Source: Mesoplasma chauliocola (GTDB lineage Bacteria; Bacillota_I; Bacilli_A; Mycoplasmatales; Mycoplasmataceae). From it: DNA of 64,000 nt. The translations under genes and the position numbers were made by a program. Under the pieces are notes generated by a model. That model ran no database searches, had not been told where the DNA came from, and saw only the letters and a program-made list of their open reading frames with translations. Where the stretch lies: assembly GCF_002290085.1 (NCBI RefSeq), contig NZ_CP023173.1, positions 460,501 through 524,500 on the forward strand. Direction: 5' to 3'. This document shows, one piece after another, positions 20,785 through 29,461 of this stretch. Every line of letters begins with the position of its first letter. Position 1 is the first letter of the stretch.

Positions 20785-22656
20785 TTAAATAGATTCAATT
20801 AGTGTTCTTTCAAATCAATAAAATTTTTCTGAATTAATTACAAAACTTAGGTTTAAAAATGATAGATTAAAATCAACTGAAAGATTACCTGAACCTTCTT
20901 TAATTTTCTTAAAAATAAGTTGATTGTTATTTATTTCAATTATTGGAATGTTTTGTAATTCTTCGCTATTGTTGAATTGAAAGTGAAATGATGAAGTATT
21001 GGTTTTATTTAAAAAACTTTTACGTTCTGATTCTGCTGAATAAGTTAAGATTTTATTATTAAGCAAACTAAGTTCAGCATTTACATCAGAAATACTTTTA
21101 TCATTAGTAGTTGTATCTCTAGATTGCAAAATGTTTGAGCTTTTTAGACTAATTAATTGTTGATTGTCTGATAAAGACATTCATGTTGTTTTGCTTGTCC
21201 CATAAGTCTCTTGAAAAACTTGTAAAGCACTCATTGTATTTTGGTAAACTGCTTTAAAAATTGGATCTTGATCAGCTGAAAGTATTCTTTTTTCAATTAT
21301 GTCGCTTTCACTATTTAAATAACTGTCATCAATGTTGTTAGCTGATATTCCTACATAATATGAAATTGGACTAATTGGATGATAATAATTAAATTCATCA
21401 AAATACAAACAGAAGTTATTTAAAGTAATTTCTCCATAGTTAACTAGTGAGTCAGAGTTAATATTAAGTTCTTGATTAAATTTAGACTGGAAGTTACTTA
21501 CTCATGTTTTATATTCTTTATTTAAATAATGATAAATATCTTGATTACCTTTCACAAATTTATTTTCTAAAACAATTTGATCATCTTTTATTAGTTCACT
21601 AAAAATTGTTTTAAATAAATTTATATTATTTATATTTATTGTTGAAACTGTATCATCAAGATTTAATTCATTTGACCCATATTTGTTTTGACGAGGATTA
21701 AAATTATCAATTTTATCAATAGATTTGAAATTTTTAAATCTATTTTCATCTTTAAAAACAAAACTATAACTTTGTGTCAGATTACTTGAATTATTATTAT
21801 GCTGAGCAATATAACTTAATAAACTTTTTTCAAATTTATCAAATTTAAAAAGATTTTCAAAATCACTATTTGTTAAATTAAACAATCTTGCATAATCATT
21901 TATTCTAAGATCATAAGCATCAAATCATGCTCATTCAAATTTATCTTTAATAAGGTTTTCTCTTAGTTCAATAGTTGTAAACTTTAAGTTTTCAATTATC
22001 TCGTCTTGATTAGAAATTGTAAATACTATATCTTGTTGGTATTTATTTTTAATTAGATTCCTATTGATATCAGTATATTGGTAATTAAAAACCAAATCCA
22101 AATTAATATTAGCTATATAATTCTTATTTTCTTTATCAAAATTTAAATAACCAAAATCTATATTGCTAAAATCATAAGATAATCCTTCAAATCATTTTTG
22201 GTCTTCAATTTTAAATTCCAAAATACTTGAATAAAAATTTAATTCAGGTTTCATTGAATTTAAAATTATTTCTTCTAATTTACTACTTTTTGTAATTTTA
22301 TTTAAATCATTAGTCAATACATCTTTTTCTCTTTGAGATAAAAGTTCATAATTTGAAGTTAGATTTTGATTTTGTTTACGCAAATTTATTTCTTGTAAAT
22401 TGGACTGAGTAAAAAAGTCAAGATTTTCACGTTGTTGCATACTTTGATCAATATAAATGATTTGATTTTGTTTTTCAGCTAATGCATTATGAAATTTTGT
22501 CTCTACTTCTTGCTCGAAAGATTCTCCAAGAACATAGTAGTTATATATTGGTTTATATTCCTGCTTATCATTTTTGGGTTTTTGGCCACATGCAGTAGTT
22601 ATTAAACCAAAACCTAGAACAAATGTAGAAGCAATTGGTAATATTTTTTTTAACAT
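20785..22656 (-). CDS. Lipoprotein of the ABC cluster (first)
   Basis: 623 aa. Signal peptide with lipobox TTAC, Cys at residue 23. The mature region starts with a charged, helical segment of about 120 residues rich in Gln and Glu. It continues with Asn-rich beta blocks that align with the lipoprotein at 16891-18897. No named domain. Probably exposed on the outer face of the membrane next to the permease. Its start is 15 bases after the ABC ATPase stop. In-frame UGA codons are Trp. Confidence 0.87.
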
Positions 22657-22671
22657 TTTATTAGAAAAAAA

Positions 22672-25600
22672 TTATTTGTTAAATTTTTGCATTAACAATA
22701 CTTCGTTTAATTTGTTTTTTTCTTCTTGTATTTCACGTCTAATTCTTTCAAGTTCTAAGACATTTTCACGTTGCTTCATTTCACTGTCAAATTTAGCTAA
22801 CTTTTGATTCATTTCTTTTTCAAAAATTATTTCTTTTCTTAATTGTTCAAAATATTCTTTTTCTTTATTTAAATCAGACTTAATTTTTTCTAATTCTTGA
22901 TCTTTTAAAGAACTTGTATTTTGTTGATATCACATTTGTTGTTGCATATTATGATCAAAACCATTATTTCAAATTTGTTGTGTACCTGTATATCTTTTTA
23001 TATTTTGTTGTTCATTCATTTCGTATTTTAATTTTTCAAGTTCTTCTTTTAATTTTAAAATTTCAAAGTTAGATTCTTTAATACTTGATGAACCTTCATT
23101 AATTAAGTCAACTTTTGCAGCTATTTTACTTTGAAGTGTGTTGATTTCACTATATTGAGACTCTAATTGTTTTTGTTTTGATTGAGTTGAAATATTTTCA
23201 GTTTCAATTTTAGCTAATACCACATTTTGTGTTTCTTTTAATCTTCTCAATTCTTCTTCAAGTTCAGCTTTTGATTGATTAATTCCACTTGATTCAATTT
23301 GAATCTGTGACATAAATTCTTTTAATTCAGAAATACTATTTTTAATTGATTCTTTTTCTGCAGAAGCTGTCCTATTAAATTCATCATGATATTCTTTAAA
23401 TTCTTTAATTTTTTCTAAGTAATCTGCTTTTGATTCTTGAACAATTTGTGTTTCTGCACTAATGTTTTCAACATATGATTTTAAATCTATAAGTTTATTT
23501 GTAAACTCAGCTTTAATTGAATCAATTTCTTCGTACTCTGTAATTGTTGCTACAGCAATATCTTCTTGTAACTTTTTCAATTCATCAAGTTTTACATTTA
23601 ATTCAAGTTTCTTCATTTCAACTTCTTCTTGTGATAAATCAACTTCAGTTAAGAATTCTTCTCTGCTTTGTTTTAAAGTTTTTAAATCTTCAAGTTTATT
23701 TGTAAACTCAGCTTTAATTGAATTAATTTCTTCGTACTCTGTAATTGTTGCTACAGCAATATCTTCTTGTAGCTTTTTCAATTCATCAAGTTTTGCATTT
23801 AATTCAAGTTTTTTCATTTCAATTTCTTCTTGTGATAAATCAACTTCAGTTAAGAATTCTTCTCTGCTTTGTTTTAAAGTATTTAAATCTTTGTCTAAAG
23901 CATCCCTTGAATTGTTAATTTCATCATTTTCAATTTGAATTTGAGTTAGATAACTCTTGAAATCTTTAATTTCTTCTTGGATAATTTCTCTTTGAACAGC
24001 AACCAAGTCTTTAAATTGGTTTTCAAATTCTTTAAATTCGTTCATTTTTGATTCAATTTCAGAGGTTAATGAATTTTCAGATTCAATCTTAACTTTTTCA
24101 ATATAAGTTTTCAAATCTTCAAGTTTATTTGAGAATTCAGCTTTTACTAAGTCAATTTGCTCATATTCATTTGCTGAAGTTAAACTAATTTCATTTTGTA
24201 ATTCTTTTAATTCGTCAATTTTAATTTGTAAATCTGTTTTCTTAAATTCTAAATCTTGAGTTTCAACTTCTGTTTGTTCTAAAAGCGCTTTTAAGTTAGC
24301 TGCTTGGTCTTCAAATGTTGTTTTTGCTTGATGAATAATTTCTGATTCTAATTTTACTTTTGCAAAGTAATCTTTTAAATCATCAATATTTAAATCAATT
24401 TCAGTTTTTTGCTCAGTTACAATTTTGCTTATTTCTGATTTTAAATTTTTAAGTTCTTCTACTTTATTAAAAAAGTCATTTCTAATTGTATTTATTTCTG
24501 ATGCTGCTAAAACATCTTCATTGACATAACTTGGATCACTTAAAAGTAATGCATCATGAGTTTGACTTGATGACTCAGATGTGTCTTCGCTTATTAATAC
24601 AAAATCATTTGATAAACCAATTTTGATTTCATCTTCTCTTAAATTTAAAATGTTTTTATATTTATCTTCTATTTTATTTAAGAAATCTAATGCTTTATCT
24701 AAATCTGCTGATTTATTTGAATTATCAATTACAAATTCTTTTAATGGTTCATATTTTGGTTTATGTGGTTTATCTTTATCTTCTAATGCCTTTGCAATTG
24801 AATCCATATTAATAGCCTGCGCTATAACATCTTTTGGTTGGATATTATTTTTTTCTAAAATAGCTAAAGCATCATTAAAAGTTTGGTGTTCATTCAAACC
24901 GATAACTAATGAATTACTGCCTAAATCAAAGTTAAATGTTAAAATGTTATGTTGATTTAAAAGTTTTTCAACTTCTGCTAATACAACATCTTTCTCAAAT
25001 AAAACATTTATTTTTTTGTATAAATTTAATTCAGATTTTGATCCAGAAAATAATAATTTACCTTTTTCTAAAATTACAAAATTTTCAATTATGTTATAAA
25101 CTTCATCAATATTATGAACTGTTAGTATAATTGTGCTGTCAAATTCTTCTTTAAATTCTTTTAGTATTTTGTAAGACTGTCCTCTTCATTTAGAGTCTAA
25201 GTTTGCACCTGGTTCATCTAAAATAAGAATTTCAGGTTCTTTTATAAAACATAAAATTAAATTCATTCGGTTTTTCATTCCTCATGAAAATGCATTTAAA
25301 GGTTTGTCTTTAGATGTTCATAAATCGAACTTCTTTAATCAATATTCAATTCTTGATTTAACTAAAGTTTTATTTAATCCCATAACATTACACATATTGT
25401 ATAAAAATTCATAAGCTGTAATAGAGTACAATGAAAAATCCATTTGAGAATAAAACCCTACATTGGAGTTGTTTTCAATTGAACTGCTTTTTTTTCTTTC
25501 CTTACCGTTAATATAGATATTTCCATCATAGTTCAAAGTAGCTCCAAGCAATGAGTTTAAGAATACACTCTTACCTGATCCACTACTTCCAAGTAATGCT

Positions 25601-25746
25601 GTAACTTTACCTTTTTCTATATTAAAAGAAAATGGACCTATGTTTATATCTTTAAATTTTTTATGAAAATGGTCTACCATCACGGCATTATTATTAGAAT
25701 TTTCCAATATAATACGACGTTTTGACTTTGAAATATTTTTTTCCAT
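22672..25746 (-). CDS. ABC ATPase fused to a very long coiled coil
   Basis: 1024 aa. Residues about 22-245 are a complete ABC ATPase: Walker A GSSGSGKS (53-60), Q-loop near FYSQMDF, degenerate signature FSWGM (153-157) in place of LSGGQ, Walker B ILILDEP (173-179) and switch His in TVHN (211). From about 345 to 910 it is nearly unbroken coiled coil rich in Glu, Lys, Leu and Ile. A short Gln/Trp/Tyr-rich break follows (about 915-945), then a last coiled coil (950-1020). ABC ATPases are usually 230-320 aa, so the C-terminal 700 residues are exceptional. A 67-residue unit is tandemly duplicated at about 619-752. First gene of the cluster; AGGAG precedes ATG 25746. Confidence 0.9.
23491..23892. 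repeat. Two-copy 201-bp tandem repeat inside the coiled-coil gene
   Basis: Copies 23491-23691 and 23692-23892 are about 97 percent identical by eye (roughly 5-7 mismatches). The unit is exactly 67 codons, so copy number can change without breaking the frame. More diverged relatives of the same unit lie further towards the N terminus of the protein. Confidence 0.92.
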
Positions 25747-25801
25747 TTCTTTTCTCCTACATTCATTTTAATAATCTGTTTGATTTGATTTTTGAGTTTC
25801 A

Positions 25802-25830
25802 TTTATCAAACCATGAGTTTATTGTCACAA
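25802..25830 (-). promoter_or_regulatory. Candidate promoter of the ABC/lipoprotein cluster
   Basis: TTGTGA (25825-25830), 17-base spacer, GATAAA (25802-25807) on the minus strand, about 55 bases before ATG 25746. The first two bases of the -35 are the end of a 16-base T tract. No better promoter is seen nearby; an alternative -10 (TATTAAAAT) lies closer to the gene. Confidence 0.45.
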
Positions 25831-25844
25831 AAAAAAAAAAAAAA
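25829..25844. repeat. 16-base homopolymer A/T tract at the cluster promoter
   Basis: Sixteen consecutive A on the plus strand (T on the transcribed side), abutting the candidate -35 box. Tracts of this length are prone to slippage in mollicutes. Confidence 0.9.
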
Positions 25845-25850
25845 CAAGTC

Positions 25851-26004
25851 ATTCTTGGATTTTATTAAAAAAACACTTAAGATTTGAGTCAGCCAATACA
25901 TTAAAAGCCTAAAAAATTTAACTTTTTATTCTTGGATTTTATTAAAAAAACACTTAAGATTTGAGTCAGCCAATACATTAAAAGCCTAAAAAATTAAACT
26001 TTTT
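25851..26004. repeat. Two-copy 77-bp direct tandem repeat
   Basis: Copies 25851-25927 and 25928-26004 differ at one position. Each begins ATTCTTGG and contains TTGAGTCAGCCAATACATT. No ORF runs through them. They lie directly upstream of the homopolymer and promoter of the ABC cluster. Confidence 0.95.
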
Positions 26005-26065
26005 TCAATTATTATTGAAAGATTAAATAAAAAAAACTTCATGAACTTCATGAATAATTTGATTA

Positions 26066-26100
26066 AAAATTACTGCACTTAATTTTTTCTGCAGTTTTTT
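26066..26100. terminator. Bidirectional terminator-like hairpin
   Basis: Inverted repeat ACTGCA/TGCAGT (26072-26077 with 26090-26095) extended by A-rich and T-rich flanks, so it ends in T runs on both strands. It isolates the tRNA operon from the ABC cluster. Confidence 0.6.
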
Positions 26101-26420
26101 ATTTGTTTGTCTTTTGGTATTTCATTTTTTTAATTTTGCTTTTCTCATCGAAAATCTTTGTTTGTAATTAAAACAAAATTCAGTGTTTTCTTTGTTGTTA
26201 GTTAGATGTTTATTTTTTTCATTTTTTATTCATTAAGAAATAAGTAATTTCTTATAGTTAAAATTTTAATTAATTTTTGAATTTTTAATAATTAATTAAA
26301 AATAAACAATGTGAAAAAGTATAAAAAGATATAATAAATTTAAAGTTAATGAATAAATATAAAAATGAAGTATTTTTATGCAAATTTGTGTCGTTAAAGA
26401 ACATTAAAAAATTTCAAATA
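26101..26420. other. Non-coding AT-rich spacer
   Basis: No supportable gene on either strand. Only short AT palindromes are seen (for example around 26235-26260). It separates the tRNA operon from the accessory cluster. Confidence 0.6.
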
Positions 26421-26447
26421 AAAAAAACCAATCACTAGGATTGGTTT
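26421..26447 (-). terminator. Terminator of the tRNA operon
   Basis: 9-bp perfect stem AAACCAATC/GATTGGTTT (26425-26433 with 26439-26447), 5-base loop, followed by a T run on the minus strand, just after tRNA-Leu. Confidence 0.88.
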
Positions 26448-26460
26448 AAATTTTGAATGG

Positions 26461-26547
26461 TCCCCAAGGCCAGACTTGAACTGGCACGGGAGATAAAGCC
26501 CGGTGGATTTTAAGTCCACTGCGTCTACCGATTCCGCCACTTGGGGA
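26461..26547 (-). tRNA. tRNA-Leu (UAA)
   Basis: Class II tRNA of 87 bases with a long variable arm. The acceptor stem TCCCCAA pairs with TTGGGGA. The anticodon loop is CTTAAAA, anticodon TAA. CCA is encoded (26458-26460). Last tRNA of the five-gene operon. Confidence 0.96.
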
Positions 26548-26557
26548 TGTAATATGG

Positions 26558-26630
<73 letters not shown>

Positions 26631-26638
26631 AAAGTTGG

Positions 26639-26710
26639 TTGGGCTAGCAGGATTCGAACCGGCGCATGAGGGAGTCAAAGTCCCTTGCCTTACCGCTTGG
26701 CTATAGCCCA
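26639..26710 (-). tRNA. tRNA-Gln (UUG)
   Basis: Cloverleaf with acceptor TGGGCTA/TAGCCCA and anticodon stem AGGGA/TCCCT around loop CTTTGAC (anticodon TTG). T-arm GGTTCGAATCC. CCA encoded (26636-26638). Confidence 0.95.
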
Positions 26711-26718
26711 ATAAATGG

Positions 26719-26799
26719 TGGAGGGGGAGGGATTCGAACCCCCGAACCGAAAGGAAGTGGGTTACAGCCACCCGCGTTTGACCGCTTCGCTACCCCTCC
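26719..26799 (-). tRNA. tRNA-Tyr (GUA)
   Basis: Class II tRNA of 81 bases. Acceptor GGAGGGG/CCCCTCC, anticodon loop CTGTAAC (anticodon GTA), long variable arm and GGTTCGAATCC T-arm. CCA encoded (26716-26718). Confidence 0.95.
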
Positions 26800-26809
26800 A
26801 TTTAAATGG

Positions 26810-26882
26810 TGCTGACTAAAGGACTTGAACCTTCGACCTATTGATTACTAGTCAATTGCTCTACCAACTGAGCTAAGTCAGC
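26810..26882 (-). tRNA. tRNA-Thr (AGU)
   Basis: First tRNA of the operon. Acceptor GCTGACT/AGTCAGC, anticodon stem ATTGA/TCAAT around loop CTAGTAA, anticodon AGT with an A at the wobble position, as known for some mollicute Thr tRNAs. CCA encoded (26807-26809). Confidence 0.95.
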
Positions 26883-26929
26883 GATGCCTTCTTTTTGCAT
26901 TCCTCTTTTACAAGGACATTATTTATTTT

Positions 26930-26957
26930 ATATTATTAAATATAAATAAACAAGCAA
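26930..26957 (-). promoter_or_regulatory. Candidate promoter of the tRNA operon
   Basis: TTGCTT (26952-26957), 16-base spacer, TAATAT (26930-26935), about 48 bases before tRNA-Thr. Inference from position and consensus. Confidence 0.5.
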
Positions 26958-26984
26958 AAATTAAAAATTTTTTTTACATTTTTT

Positions 26985-27017
26985 TACAAATAAAAAAAGT
27001 TGTTAATCAACAACTTT
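26985..27017 (-). terminator. Terminator overlapping the plsC stop
   Basis: 9-bp perfect stem AAAGTTGTT/AACAACTTT (26996-27004 with 27009-27017), loop AATC, minus-strand T-rich tail. The plsC stop codon lies in the stem-loop. Confidence 0.85.
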
Positions 27018-28085
27018 AAATAAATCTTTAAATGGTTTCTTTTCCTTTTTTTTCTTTGGTTTAGACTTGTCTTCTTTTTTAAAATCTTCTCTATTTTTTA
27101 AATTAATCTTATTAATTAACTTATGATCCAATAACATTTCTTTATCAGCTCATTTTTCCATATTTTCAACTATTACTTTTCTAGTGTTTTTAGTTAAATC
27201 TTCTGTTTTCAATGAGATATGTTTTAATGGCATTATAGGTTTACCAAAAACAACTTTAATTTCAATGTGTTTTGGTCTATCTTTACTAAATACTTGATAA
27301 GAGTTAATAATTGTTACAGGAATAACAGGAGCATTGGCCATTTGAGCTATTTTTAGCGCTGCTGGTTGGAATTCTCCTATTTCTTGCGAATGACTTCTTG
27401 TTCCTTCAGGGAAAATAGCTAGTGAACGTCTAAAATCAACAACCAGTTCTTTTCCTTCTTTAAATGCTTCTAAAGCACTTCTTGGATTATTTCTATCTAG
27501 AGGTATGCAATCAATTAGACGAACAAATCTACCAAATTTTTTATCTTCTCATAATTCCTTTTTTGCAATAAATGCTAATGGTTGTTGTAAATAAAAGTTA
27601 TTTAAAGCAACTAATGCAACTGGGTCAAAATTTGATTGATGATTTGGAACTAAAATAACTCCACGATCTAGTCAATTTTCAATACCTTCACATTTAACTT
27701 TAATGTTTGAAACATATAAAATTCTGTTAGCTGCTTTTTTCATAAAGTTATAACAATACTCTTCTGAGTAATACCCTGGGCTTTTAATATTTTTTTTACC
27801 AATTTTTTTTGCTTTGCGCATCATGTTTCACATTGGTAATCACATGTATGTCATTTTTCAAAAACTTAATTTTAGCTTTTCTTTTTTCTTTTTAGTTTTT
27901 GATTTCTTTTTTGTGGGGTCTGTTTTTTGAATAGTATTAGTTTCAATAACTGTTGCTTCTTTAATTTTAACTTCTTCATTTTTTTTAATCACTGGTTTTT
28001 TAACAGATGATTTTGTTGTTTTTTTAGCTGCAGGTTTTTTAGTTTCAACTTTAGTTGTTTTTGAATTTGTAACTTCTTTTGCCAT
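27003..28085 (-). CDS. plsC: 1-acyl-sn-glycerol-3-phosphate acyltransferase with lysine-rich extensions
   Basis: 360 aa. Residues about 78-325 are PlsC: the NHQSNFD acyltransferase motif (HX4D), FPEGTRS, and a PVIPVTI block. It adds the second acyl chain in phosphatidic acid synthesis at the membrane. Residues 1-75 form a Lys/Thr/Ala low-complexity tail (KKPAAKKTTKSSVKKP) not found in standard PlsC, and the C terminus is also Lys-rich. The extension is joined by a UGA Trp codon at residue 76. AGGAG precedes ATG 28085, whereas the internal ATG 27854 has no ribosome site, so the long form is the expected product. It starts 3 bases after folA. Confidence 0.87.
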
Positions 28086-28088
28086 TTT

Positions 28089-28574
28089 TTATTTTCTCCT
28101 ATTTAAGTATTCAACATAAAAGTGTTCGTTTTCCACTATTTTAATTTTATCAAAATTAATGTAATTAAAGTTTTTAATATAAATATTTCCATCAAAGTTG
28201 CCTTTTATAATACTTCTTATAATTTGATCAGCGTAATCAAAAAATAATTCATATATTTGACTTCCACCAATAATGTAAATATCGTTATTTTGACTATTAG
28301 CAAATTTATTAATAATTTCATTTATGTCTTTAATAAATATAATTGATTCATTTTTATACATTTCATATTTTTTAGCATCTCTTGTTAAAACAAAATTTGT
28401 GCGATTAGGTAATGCTTTATAATTCATTGATTCAAAAGTTCTTCCACCCATTAAAACTTTTTGATTTAATGTAGTTTTTCTAAAGTGTTGCATTTCTTCT
28501 TTAATTGATCAAGGCAGTTTGTTATTATTACCAATTATCCCATTTTCAGTCTGGGCTCAAATCATTTTAATCAT
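28089..28574 (-). CDS. folA: Dihydrofolate reductase
   Basis: 161 aa. ENGIIGNNNKLPW near the N terminus carries the family NADPH/folate loop. MGGRTFESM and IIGGSQIYELF are the cofactor-binding motifs. It makes tetrahydrofolate for thymidylate and formyl-Met synthesis. The start overlaps acpS by 8 bases; ATG 28574 and ATG 28565 are both in frame, and GGCGG lies upstream of the first. Same operon as plsC and acpS. Confidence 0.94.
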
Positions 28575-28902
28575 TTTTTTTAACCGCCATTCCTATTGAG
28601 TACTTTTTCTCATGTGATATAGATACTAAAATATTAGATAATTTTTTATTAAGAATAATTGGGTTTAGATCATTATATCCTATTTCAATTTGACTCATAG
28701 GTATCATTTCATCTTTATTTAGTGTTTTTATAATAGCTTCTTTAACAGCTCATCTACCAGCAGCAAATTCTATCTTAGCTGATTTAGTTAACAAGCTTTC
28801 ACATTTTAACAACTCTGCATTTGTTAATACTTTATTTAAGAAATTCTTTCTTAAACTTATTCTTTTATTTTCAACAATATCTATTCCAATTTTTTCCAAC
28901 AT
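28567..28902 (-). CDS. acpS: Holo-[acyl-carrier-protein] synthase
   Basis: 111 aa, usual family length. It has the GIDIVENKRI N-terminal motif with the Mg-binding Asp and AAGRWAVKEAIIK with the second acidic ligand. ISHEKKYS matches the C-terminal ISHd motif. It transfers phosphopantetheine from CoA to acyl carrier protein, consistent with neighbouring plsC. It follows the terminator of the dCMP deaminase gene. Confidence 0.94.
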
Positions 28903-28944
28903 AATAAAAACTTTCTATTTATATAATTTTATCAATTAATTAAG

Positions 28945-28979
28945 CATAAAAAAACCTTACAACACTTATTGTAAGGTTT
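28945..28979 (-). terminator. Terminator after the deoxycytidylate deaminase gene
   Basis: 11-bp perfect stem AAACCTTACAA/TTGTAAGGTTT (28952-28962 with 28969-28979), 6-base loop, minus-strand T run. Confidence 0.9.
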
Positions 28980-28982
28980 ATT

Positions 28983-29459
28983 TTATTTTTCTATATCAAT
29001 ATTAACTTTAAAATCAGCAATTTGATGGTATTTAATACATGCTGCATCTAACATTTTTTTTGAAGCCTTTACTTCTTTAGAGTCGCTATATTTATCTTCC
29101 AAATAAACAACTTTTTTAATTCCTGCTTGAATTATAATTTTTGCACATTCATTACATGGAAATAGAGTTACGTATACATCGCAATCTGTTAAATTAGTTC
29201 TTGCACTAACAATTGCATTTAATTCAGCATGAGCTACATAAGGATATTTAGTATCTATTCATTCTCCATCTCTTGATCATGGGAATTTATCATCATCAAC
29301 ACCACGTGGAAAGCCATTATATCCTGTTGAGATTATTTGATTTAAATTGTTAACCAGAATAGCTCCTACTTGTGTTGAAGGATCTTTACTTCTCATAGCA
29401 CAAACTTTAGCTACAGTCATAAAGAACTGTTCTCAACTTAAGAAATTTTCTCTTTTCAT
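28983..29459 (-). CDS. Deoxycytidylate deaminase (ComEB-like)
   Basis: 158 aa. Zinc motif HAELNAI (catalytic Glu) and PCNECAK are present; QVGAILV and GYNGFPRGVDD match the dCMP deaminase/ComEB family. It converts dCMP to dUMP, feeding thymidylate synthesis. Its start lies 2 bases after the stop of the rhomboid-like gene, so they are co-transcribed, and a strong terminator closes the unit. Confidence 0.93.
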
Positions 29460-29461
29460 AC

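Noticed and set aside
23462..23938. 158-codon plus-strand ORF opposite the coiled coil
   Set aside because: It is the reverse complement of the tandem repeat, Ser/Phe-rich because Glu and Lys codons are read backwards. No ribosome site or promoter.
11640..25746. Prophage or insertion sequence as the source of the accessory region
   Set aside because: No transposase, integrase, phage structural gene, terminal inverted repeat or target duplication was found. The XRE regulator alone is not enough.
25851..26004. CRISPR-like array
   Set aside because: Only two 77-bp copies with no spacers between them and no cas genes in the window.
27003..27854. Shorter plsC plus a separate small Lys-rich gene upstream
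   Set aside because: Both are in one frame across a UGA Trp codon, and only the outer ATG has a ribosome site.
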